Shown here piece after piece: positions 7,949 through 14,588 of a DNA stretch of 33,838 nt. Position 1 is the first letter of the stretch. Each line of letters starts with the position of its first letter. A model generated the notes under the pieces. The model worked only from the letters and a program-made list of their open reading frames with translations. It did not search any database and was not told the origin of the DNA. The stretch is from an uncultured Eggerthellaceae bacterium (GTDB taxonomy: Bacteria > Actinomycetota > Coriobacteriia > Coriobacteriales > Eggerthellaceae), in the NCBI GenBank assembly GCA_910580205.1, contig CAJTVP010000020.1, positions 1-33,838 on the forward strand. Reading direction: 5' to 3'. A program made the position numbers and the translations under genes.

Positions 7949-9064
7949 TCATAACCCCATGATCTCCTTCTTCTTCGATTCGAATTCATCCAAGGACAGG
8001 ACCCCATCATCAAGCAGCTCCTTCAGCTGCTTCACTGCTTCAATCTGCTCATCAAGGGATAAAGCCGACGCCCCCGTCACCCCCTCCCCTCGCGGCGTCA
8101 ATCCTTGAGCGAGATTCATGCCAAAGAGCATCCCGCCTCCATCCCCAAGGCCGTTGTCCTGGATCCCTTGAGCGATCTTTTGCTGCGCGGCGATATTGGA
8201 AGCGCGCTGAGACGATTCCTCATAGGCTTGCATGTTCATGCGCTGCTCAGAGAAACGCCGGACCAATTCGCGGGAATCATCAGAGAACTCAATGTTCTCA
8301 ATGGCGACTTTCACCACCTTGAAGCCGAAACGGTCAGGCCAGCTTCCTGCGTTCTCCCCATCTGCGGCGATGCTCTTGGCTATCTCTGTCGCTTGGGCCG
8401 GCAGCTGCGAAACCCGATAGGTGCTCGAAAGCACATTGAGAGCGACGATGAATGACTGAAGGAACTCGGAGATGATCTGCTTGCGGGCGGCGGGATAATC
8501 GAACGAATAATTGAACACATTCGCCGGAACGAAATTGCGAAGAAAGGCGGTGGGATCGACGATCTTGATCGAGAAGAGCCCGTGTGAGTAAACTTCAAGG
8601 TCGCATTTGTAATAAAGGTCGTTGTAAACTTGCGGGCCCCGAGTCCCAAATGGGATATGTCGGATCTCGCGCAAGTTGACGAAGGCGACGCGCTTCTCGG
8701 TGACAGGTTCTCCACCGTAAGCGACACGCTGGACGACCTGGTTGACGATGGACCCTATGCCGTCATGGAAAACGCTCTCTTCTCCGCTTTCATAAACATA
8801 ATTCCCGGATTCGGTAACGATGGTCTCGATGCCTGCTTGACTGAACACGTAGGCGGCAGTGTTCTCAGGTACGAAGATCCGCGACCCATTCGTGATCACG
8901 CCATCTGAGCTGTAAAGATTCGCTCCGCGGCCGCGGTTCGTGTTCTTGAGCGTTCCAGGGACGATCGCATCATGTTCGTTGAAAGGCCGCGCAGTGTATA
9001 TATCCTTCCACTGATCAGCAAAGGTGCCGCTGACGGAATCGGAAACCGCCTTGAGAATGCCCAT
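7949..9064 (-). CDS. SPFH-domain protein with C-terminal SHOCT-like motif (YdjI-like)
   Basis: Protein of 371 residues of the SPFH (stomatin/prohibitin/flotillin) superfamily, the group often annotated as virion core protein and including Bacillus YdjI. The SPFH core spans about 30-290, with IFVPENTAAYVFSQAGI near the start and helical EQRMNMQAYEESSQRA near its end. A Gly-rich linker leads to a SHOCT-like C-terminus (EAVKQLKELLDDGVLSLDEF). Start ATG 9064 follows AGGAAAGGA; upstream codons in the same frame overlap the preceding gene. It lies 13 nt after that gene, so they are co-transcribed. SPFH proteins assemble at membranes; in Bacillus YdjGHI recruits PspA under membrane stress (family knowledge). 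No PspA homologue is seen here. Confidence 0.88.
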   Translation of the reverse strand: MGILKAVSDSVSGTFADQWKDIYTARPFNEHDAIVPGTLKNTNRGRGANLYSSDGVITNGSRIFVPENTAAYVFSQAGIETIVTESGNYVYESGEESVFHDGIGSIVNQVVQRVAYGGEPVTEKRVAFVNLREIRHIPFGTRGPQVYNDLYYKCDLEVYSHGLFSIKIVDPTAFLRNFVPANVFNYSFDYPAARKQIISEFLQSFIVALNVLSSTYRVSQLPAQATEIAKSIAADGENAGSWPDRFGFKVVKVAIENIEFSDDSRELVRRFSEQRMNMQAYEESSQRASNIAAQQKIAQGIQDNGLGDGGGMLFGMNLAQGLTPRGEGVTGASALSLDEQIEAVKQLKELLDDGVLSLDEFESKKKEIMGL

Positions 9065-9077
9065 GGACCATCCTTTC

Positions 9078-9689
9078 CTAGAGCGCCTGTTCGGTGTCGC
9101 AATATTTGCAAGTGGTCTTCTGTCCCTGCACACCCGAAAGCGGTGCCATGCAACCAATGCATTTCTTCGTGGCGTGGATGACGGCGGTTTGAGTATTCTG
9201 AGATGCAGGTTGATTGCTTGCTGCAACTGCGGGCGCGGCTTGCATCTGCGGAGTCGCAACCGAGGTGTTTTGAGGAAGGGACGCGACCACCTGAGAGATC
9301 GCCGCTTGCCATTGGCGAAGGTTGCGATTCTCCTTGTCTTTCTCAGAGACGAACAAAAGGTCAATGAGACTGCCTTGTGCGTCCTCGTCGGATTCTCCAA
9401 GAGAGAACGCCTCAATGCCATGATGGAAATACACATGCAGCTGCCGTTCGCCGTCCTGGGACATCCCGATCATCACACGGGGCGCCCCATTCACGATGGC
9501 CACCTGATCGAGCGGAAAGCGCTGCACATCTCTCGCCGTGCCAAAAAAGCCCTTATGGATCACGATCAGAGCCTGATTGGTCAAAAGAAGCTCATCAGAT
9601 TCAGAAGAGAAGCCTTTACCCTGATCATGCTTCATTTGCGAATCGCGGAGTATGATCGCTTCGTTGGGCATGAGGTCGATTTTCGCCAT
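9078..9689 (-). CDS. PH/GRAM-like domain protein with C-terminal zinc ribbon
   Basis: Soluble protein of 203 residues. Residues 1-125 look like a small beta-rich PH/GRAM-type domain (MPNEAIILRDSQMK, ELLLTNQALIVIHKGFFG, QRFPLDQVAIVNG), a fold used to bind lipids or proteins at membranes. A Gln/Ala/Ser-rich linker (about 135-170) leads to a zinc ribbon CIGC...CKYC at the end. ATG 9689 is preceded by AGAGGAAAG. It is the first gene of the minus-strand cluster down to 4239 and is divergent from the XRE regulator. Domain assignment is by eye; the role in membrane stress or defence is inferred from the SPFH partner. Confidence 0.75.
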   Translation of the reverse strand: MAKIDLMPNEAIILRDSQMKHDQGKGFSSESDELLLTNQALIVIHKGFFGTARDVQRFPLDQVAIVNGAPRVMIGMSQDGERQLHVYFHHGIEAFSLGESDEDAQGSLIDLLFVSEKDKENRNLRQWQAAISQVVASLPQNTSVATPQMQAAPAVAASNQPASQNTQTAVIHATKKCIGCMAPLSGVQGQKTTCKYCDTEQAL

Positions 9690-9712
9690 TGAACAATTCT
9701 TTCCTCTGTTAG

Positions 9713-9741
9713 TTGTTCTGTAGTTTTAGGCTTCATATATG
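9713..9741 (+). promoter_or_regulatory. Putative promoter of the XRE regulator
   Basis: TTGTTC (9713-9718), a 17-bp spacer and TATATG (9736-9741). The -10 box lies inside the 20-bp palindrome at 9728-9747, so a protein bound there would block it. Confidence 0.4.
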
Positions 9742-9747
9742 AAGCCT
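9728..9747. promoter_or_regulatory. 20-bp perfect palindrome between divergent genes, candidate operator
   Basis: AGGCTTCATATATGAAGCCT is a perfect palindrome in the 90-bp gap between the island's first gene (minus) and the XRE gene (plus). It overlaps the likely plus promoter and lies downstream of a TATACT box (9756-9761) for the minus operon. This is the usual place for an XRE operator. Binding is inferred. Confidence 0.5.
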
Positions 9748-9779
9748 TTTGATTCAGTATAGCCCATAGGCTTTAGCGC

Positions 9780-9995
9780 ATGGATATCAATCAGAAACGG
9801 CTGGCTTTGGGAAACGCGATCCGCGCCCGACGCAGGGAACAGGGGCTTTCCCAAGAGAAGCTGGCGCTCATGGTCGGAAGCAGCAAGTCGCACATCTGGC
9901 GCATCGAAACCGGGCGCGTGGGCGTGGGCATCGACGACCTCTCACGCATCGCCAGCGCTCTGGACACGGAGGTCCGCACCCTCATCACCTTCTGA
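9780..9995 (+). CDS. Small XRE-family HTH regulator
   Basis: Protein of 71 residues that is almost entirely one XRE/Cro-type helix-turn-helix domain (IRARRREQGLSQEKLALMVG, then SKSHIWRIETGRVG). It probably binds DNA as a dimer and controls itself and the divergent membrane island (inference from position and the palindrome between them). No good ribosome site precedes the ATG at 9780, so translation may be weak. Its last 54 nt overlap, tail to tail, the end of the merR-like gene on the other strand. With no partner domain, a simple repressor is most likely. Confidence 0.85.
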   Translation: MDINQKRLALGNAIRARRREQGLSQEKLALMVGSSKSHIWRIETGRVGVGIDDLSRIASALDTEVRTLITF

Positions 9996-11078
9996 ACATC
10001 CGTCGGCGCCTTCGGACGCTTCCGTCCCTTCGCCGGCCCCCTCATCCGGATCAACGGGCATGAACTCCAACATGCCCCGCACCTTTTCCAACGTTTCTGC
10101 ATCAAGCGTGATGGCGCCCGTCGGGTCGACGTAGCCCATCAGCTCCCCATCGGCCAGCATGCCCGGCATGTACTGCCCTAGAACATGGTCGCACAACTGG
10201 CGATCATCCTCCGTGATGCCCTCCGGCGCAGTTCCGCGCATCGCCTTGAGGATATCAGCGATCAGCGCCTCCATTTCCACCAGCATGGCCGCCACGTCGG
10301 TATCCGCCAGCTTCGCTACCTTCTGGACGCGCTCCTGGGTTTGGAGCATCAGGCGCTTCATGTAGACGTAGAACGCCGACATTTGGAGAGCACCCGAAAT
10401 CAGCTCTTCGCCGATGCCCTCTGCCACGGCTGGAAGAAAGCCATCATCCTCGAACACGGCCCAGAACCCAAGATAGCCTGCATCCTCCATGGAGAAGAAG
10501 TGTTCGCACCACCAAGCGAAATAGCGGTCCACCACATCCTCAACGCCTGCGAAGCCGTCCGTCTCTTCAAGGTTCACGAAATCATAGATGATGGGATACA
10601 GCTCTTCGATCATGGCATCCACCTTCTCCTCCGTCAGATCCTGGAGCTTCACCATGGCCTCCTGGTACGGCTCAGATTCCCGCATGGCATCCGCGAACGC
10701 GTCGATGTCGGACGGCCCCTCCAGAAGCCCGATGAACAGATCCGTGTCCGTGATGTCCACGAACTTCGCGAAGAGGATGAGGTTGCGCAGGTGGTTCTCC
10801 CGCCGTCGCAGCACCTCCAACTGCTCCTGTAGGATGGTGTAGATGTCCGCCTCATCATCGCCCAGGATGCGCGCGATATCGTTCAGACTGAAGTCGTATG
10901 CGCGCAACGCGACCACCCGACCCAGGTCATCTATATCCTCGTCCCGGTACAGCCGCCGGTTGTTCGCCACATCTCCCGTGCGAATGGGATGGATGAGCCC
11001 GCGCTTCTCGTATTCGATGAGCATGTCGCGGCTCACGCCGGTGAGCTCCATGACCTCTTTGACGCTGTAATGCTCCAT
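9942..11078 (-). CDS. MerR-family regulator with large C-terminal helical domain
   Basis: Transcription regulator of 378 residues. The N-terminal 75 residues are a MerR winged helix (YSVKEVMELTGVSRDMLIEY, NNRRLYRDEDI), followed by a coiled-coil dimerisation helix (about 80-105). The remaining 270 residues are acidic and helical, rich in W, F and Y (RYFAWWCEHFFSMEDAGYLG), perhaps a TipA-like ligand-binding region, and end in a low-complexity acidic tail. ATG 11078 follows AAGGAGG; the frame runs on upstream but without any ribosome site. Its promoter has the 19-bp spacer typical of MerR control, pointing to autoregulation. It is divergent from pgi. Ligand unknown. Confidence 0.88.
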   Translation of the reverse strand: MEHYSVKEVMELTGVSRDMLIEYEKRGLIHPIRTGDVANNRRLYRDEDIDDLGRVVALRAYDFSLNDIARILGDDEADIYTILQEQLEVLRRRENHLRNLILFAKFVDITDTDLFIGLLEGPSDIDAFADAMRESEPYQEAMVKLQDLTEEKVDAMIEELYPIIYDFVNLEETDGFAGVEDVVDRYFAWWCEHFFSMEDAGYLGFWAVFEDDGFLPAVAEGIGEELISGALQMSAFYVYMKRLMLQTQERVQKVAKLADTDVAAMLVEMEALIADILKAMRGTAPEGITEDDRQLCDHVLGQYMPGMLADGELMGYVDPTGAITLDAETLEKVRGMLEFMPVDPDEGAGEGTEASEGADGCSEGDEGADLRVQSAGDA

Positions 11079-11100
11079 GGCTGGCACCTCCTTGAGACGG

Positions 11101-11131
11101 AGTGTAAACGTTGGGGCCGGCCTAAGGTCAA
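11101..11131 (-). promoter_or_regulatory. merR-like gene promoter with 19-bp spacer
   Basis: TTGACC (11126-11131) and TACACT (11101-11106) on the minus strand are 19 bp apart. The spacer is centred on GGCCGGCC. MerR proteins activate such over-spaced promoters by twisting the DNA (family knowledge). The start codon lies about 22 nt downstream of the -10 box. Confidence 0.6.
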
Positions 11132-11312
11132 GAGTTGTGAAGGCCATGATTTGCAACGAATTGTGAAGGCGCAGGAAAGCGCAACGCTTCGGCCGCGAAG
11201 GCCCGGCGGGATGCGGCAGGTTCGCAATGTGCGGTAGAATGGCGCGATTGATGACCTTGTACCCGATGAGCCTCTCGCCTGGTACCGCGAGCGGCGGAAA
11301 CGCAGGCAGACC

Positions 11313-13184
11313 ATGATCTCTGGAGATATGGAGAAGCTCTACCCGTCGGCCAAGACGCTGGTGCGGGATCACGCCGCCAGCCGCATCTTCGCGAAGGATG
11401 CCAGCCTGTACGATTACTCTGAGGATGCTGAAGACGTCGCGCGCAACTTCATGGGCTGGACCGATTTGGCATCGCATCCGCGCTGCAACACCGAAGAGCT
11501 CACGAAGTTCGCCGATCAGGTGGTCAAAGACGGCATGGACACCGTCATCCTGATCGGGCAGGGCGGCTCCACTCAAGCGCCCATGACCATCACGAAGTAC
11601 AACAAGCAGGACACCAACCGCATGCGCTTCCGCACGCTGGACTCGGACTCCCCCGTGCGCCTGCGCGAGCTTTTGGCCACGTGCAACCCGGAACGCACGC
11701 TCATCATCATCTCCTCGAAAAGCGGCGGCACCATCGAACCGCGAATGCAGCTGGCCGCCCTTCGCCATGAGTTCGAGCCCATCCTGGGAGATGCCATGCC
11801 GAAGCACCTGGTAGCCATCACCGACCCCGGCACCGCCCTGGACAAGCAGGCGCAGGACGAAGGCTGGCGTCATGTCTTCCACGGCCTTGAGGATGTGGGC
11901 GGCCGTTTCTCGGCTCTCTCCGTCTTCGGGCTTCTGCCTGCGGCGCTCGTGGGCATCAACCTGGACGATTTCTTGGCCCACGCTCGCGAAGCGGAAACGA
12001 AGTGTTCAGAGGACGCCATCGACAACCCGGCCATCAACCTGGCAGCGTTCCTATTCGACAACTACCAGCAAGGCCGCAACAAGTTCTGCTTCCTCACGCC
12101 GAAGCGCGGCCGCGTGCTAGGACTTTGGATCGAGCAGCTGGTGGCGGAATCCCTCGGCAAGAACGGCCAGGGCATCCTCCCCAACATCGAGGTGGATTCG
12201 CTGCTGCTGACCGAAGACCCCGGCGACCGCTCCGTCATCATGTACCAGACGAAGACGGACCTGTGGGACGAAAGCCGCAACTTCGAGATGTCGCTGGCCT
12301 ACATCGACCCGAACATCCCGCGCCAGAACTACAAGATCTCCAGCGTGGAGGAGCTGGCGGAGCACTTCGTCATGTGGGAGTACGCCATCGCCATGTGCGG
12401 CTACCTCATGCGCGTGTGCCCCTTCGACCAGCCCGACGTGGCTTCCACCAAGGCGGCGGTGCTGGAGAACCTGGCGAACGGGATCCCGGAGCCTGACTAT
12501 ACGGAGGTCTTCACCGAAGAGGTGGACATGGGCATGGTGGAGGTGCGGCAGTCCGCAGCGCTTTCAGCGTGCACTTCCCTGGAAGACACGTTGATCGACC
12601 TGTTCGGCAGCATGGAGCCGGGTGACTATTTCGCCTTGAACGCATTCCTTCCGTTCACCGGCGAAGGAAGGCGCGAAGCGCTGGAATCCATCCGCCACGA
12701 CGCGGCCAGCATGTTGGGTGCCGTGTCCTGCCTGGAAGTGGGGCCGCGCTACCTGCACTCCACCGGGCAGCTGCAAAAAGGCGGCCCGAATTGCGGCGTG
12801 TTCCTCATCCTGTCGGCTGACGAGCTGAAAGACGTCACGCTGCCGGAGGGATGCGAGGCGCCGTCCCTGGGGACGCTGGCGAAGGCCCAAGCCATCGGAG
12901 ACATGGCATCCCTGGCGGCACGCGGGCGGCGCGTGGTGAGCCTGCATCTGCCGGACAACTCCGGCGTCACGCTGCGGATGCTGGCGGATGTGGTGCATTT
13001 CGCCATCGACGAGGCCATGTTGCAGCGCGAATACCTGGAGTACACGGCCATCATGGATGAGGTGTCTCTCATGGAAGACGCTCTGACGGAGGCCGTCGAA
13101 GACGCGATGCCAGATGCCGCGGATGACGACGCAGGCGCATCCGTCGAAACCGCATCCGTCAACGCCGACCAACCGGAGAAATGA
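11313..13184 (+). CDS. pgi: Glucose-6-phosphate isomerase, long form
   Basis: Interconverts glucose 6-phosphate and fructose 6-phosphate in glycolysis and gluconeogenesis (cytoplasm). The 623 residues contain the sugar-isomerase pattern: ILIGQGGSTQAP, the phosphate-binding loop IIISSKSGGTIEP, and VGGRFSALSVFGLLPAALVG. It is longer than the usual 450-550 residues and resembles the isomerase half of transaldolase/Pgi fusion proteins (recalled), but no transaldolase domain is attached. The last 30 residues are an acidic Ala/Asp tail. The ATG at 11313 has only a weak ribosome site. A TAGAAT at 11235-11240 may be its -10 box. It is followed after 4 nt by nth, so the two are co-transcribed. Confidence 0.93.
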   Translation: MISGDMEKLYPSAKTLVRDHAASRIFAKDASLYDYSEDAEDVARNFMGWTDLASHPRCNTEELTKFADQVVKDGMDTVILIGQGGSTQAPMTITKYNKQDTNRMRFRTLDSDSPVRLRELLATCNPERTLIIISSKSGGTIEPRMQLAALRHEFEPILGDAMPKHLVAITDPGTALDKQAQDEGWRHVFHGLEDVGGRFSALSVFGLLPAALVGINLDDFLAHAREAETKCSEDAIDNPAINLAAFLFDNYQQGRNKFCFLTPKRGRVLGLWIEQLVAESLGKNGQGILPNIEVDSLLLTEDPGDRSVIMYQTKTDLWDESRNFEMSLAYIDPNIPRQNYKISSVEELAEHFVMWEYAIAMCGYLMRVCPFDQPDVASTKAAVLENLANGIPEPDYTEVFTEEVDMGMVEVRQSAALSACTSLEDTLIDLFGSMEPGDYFALNAFLPFTGEGRREALESIRHDAASMLGAVSCLEVGPRYLHSTGQLQKGGPNCGVFLILSADELKDVTLPEGCEAPSLGTLAKAQAIGDMASLAARGRRVVSLHLPDNSGVTLRMLADVVHFAIDEAMLQREYLEYTAIMDEVSLMEDALTEAVEDAMPDAADDDAGASVETASVNADQPEK

Positions 13185-13188
13185 TCCC

Positions 13189-13851
13189 ATGGCCCGGGAA
13201 TCTCTGGCCTCCAAGCGCGAGCGCGCGGCGAAGATCGAAGAGCGCATGTTCGCCCACTACGGGCCAGGCGAAGCCTCTCTTGATTACGGCTCTCCATTCC
13301 AACTGACCGTGGCGGTCGTGCTCTCCGCGCAATGCACGGACGCGGCGGTCAACAAGGTCACGCCCACCCTGTTCGAACGCTTCCCCACCCCTGAAGCCCT
13401 GGCAGCGGCCGAGCTCTCGGACGTGGAGGAGATCATCCACTCGCTCGGATTCTATCGCGCCAAGGCGAAGAACCTCATCGCGCTGGCCCAGACCACGGTG
13501 GCGGAGTTCGGCGGCCAGGTGCCAGCGGACGTGGACCTCTTGCAGAAGCTCCCCGGCGTCGGGCGCAAAACGGCGAACTGCGTCATGTGCGAGGCCTTCA
13601 AGGACCCGCAAGGGATCGCCGTGGACACCCACGTCTACCGCATCGCCCACCGACTGAAGCTGGCGGGGCCCTCAGCGAACACGCCGCAGAAAGTGGAGGA
13701 CATATTGCTGAAGATCTACCCGAAAAGGGACTGGTTGTACGTGAACCATCAGTGGGTGCACTTCGGCCGTGATTTCTGCCGGGCGCGCAAGCCGCTGTGC
13801 GCCGATTGCTTCATCGGCGACCTTTGCCCCACGCGAGGACAATGGGATTGA
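13189..13851 (+). CDS. nth: Endonuclease III, base-excision DNA glycosylase/AP lyase
   Basis: Removes oxidised pyrimidines and cleaves at the abasic site. The 220 residues show the helix-hairpin-helix LPGVGRKT (120-127), catalytic lysine K127, catalytic aspartate D146 in VDTHVYR, and a complete 4Fe-4S ligand set C197-x6-C204-x2-C207-x5-C213. Length is normal. The start ATG 13189 is 4 nt after the pgi stop, with GGAGAA at the end of pgi serving as ribosome site. Downstream (13852-13942) only imperfect GC-rich hairpins are visible between this gene and the convergent SanA-like gene, with no clear T-run. Confidence 0.96.
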   Translation: MARESLASKRERAAKIEERMFAHYGPGEASLDYGSPFQLTVAVVLSAQCTDAAVNKVTPTLFERFPTPEALAAAELSDVEEIIHSLGFYRAKAKNLIALAQTTVAEFGGQVPADVDLLQKLPGVGRKTANCVMCEAFKDPQGIAVDTHVYRIAHRLKLAGPSANTPQKVEDILLKIYPKRDWLYVNHQWVHFGRDFCRARKPLCADCFIGDLCPTRGQWD

Positions 13852-13942
13852 TTTGAAGAAGCCGCAGCGTCAATTCATTACGCAGTCCGCGAGGCAAGCG
13901 AAGCGCAGCTAGTCCTATCAGGACACCGCGGCCGCGTAAAAA

Positions 13943-14587
13943 CTATGGCTCCACCTTCAGCAATGACCAGATGAAATCCTTGTCTCGTGCGAAGACCTCG
14001 CGCAGGCTGTACATGGTCTGGTTGTCGTAGCCGCCCTTGTCCGCCGCCACTCCACAGGCGGGCACGCCCAGCCCCTCGGCGATCATCAGCGCCCGGTACA
14101 GGTGATACGCCTGGGTCACCACGATCAGGCTCTCGGCTCCGAACTCGTAGCGCGCCCGGTAGATGGACGCGTAGGTGTCATAGCCCGCATGGTCCACTTC
14201 GATGACCTCCGCCGGAACCCCCAGCTCCACGCAGTAGGCCTTCATGGCGTCCGATTCGTTGTAATGGGCTGTGGTGTTGTCGCCGCTCACGATCAACCGG
14301 TCAGCCGCGCCCGCCAGATACAGATCCGCCGCCACCTCCAGCCGATCCGCCAAGATGTCCGACGGACTCCCGTCTGGGAGCACGGATGCCCCCAGCACCA
14401 CGATGGCGTCCGCCGTGATCCCCTGCTCCTCCACCTGAGAGATGGTGTGCACGTCATCCCGCGTGCTGATGATGGTGTAGGCGTACACCGCCACGCTGAA
14501 TCCGACGAATGCCAAAACCAACGCCAGCACGGCCATGATCAGCCGCCACAGCAGCCCGTGTTTCTTTCGTCGAGCGGCCGCCGGCAA
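13943..14587 (-). CDS. SanA/YdcF-like DUF218 membrane protein, paralogue 1
   Basis: Protein of 214 residues with an N-terminal membrane anchor (about 14-36) and an extracytoplasmic DUF218 domain. Family marks are ADAIVVLGASVLPDGSPSDI, RLIVSGDN, and VTQAYHLYRALMIAEGLG. Members such as E. coli SanA and ElyC affect envelope integrity and vancomycin tolerance; the reaction is not settled. The likely start is TTG 14587, one base after the leuS stop, so translation is probably coupled to leuS. A second copy lies at 18023-18760. No strong ribosome site of its own is seen. Confidence 0.87.
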   Translation of the reverse strand: MPAAARRKKHGLLWRLIMAVLALVLAFVGFSVAVYAYTIISTRDDVHTISQVEEQGITADAIVVLGASVLPDGSPSDILADRLEVAADLYLAGAADRLIVSGDNTTAHYNESDAMKAYCVELGVPAEVIEVDHAGYDTYASIYRARYEFGAESLIVVTQAYHLYRALMIAEGLGVPACGVAADKGGYDNQTMYSLREVFARDKDFIWSLLKVEP

Positions 14588-14588
14588 T

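Noticed and set aside
11079..11981. Upstream extension of the MerR gene to 679 codons
   Set aside because: The added part reads opposite pgi, has no ribosome site, and skips the well-placed AAGGAGG-ATG and its 19-bp promoter.
13852..13942. Bidirectional terminator between nth and the SanA-like gene
   Set aside because: There are GC-rich inverted pieces (TTACGC/GCGTAA, GTCCT/AGGAC), but no T-run on either strand and an interrupted stem.
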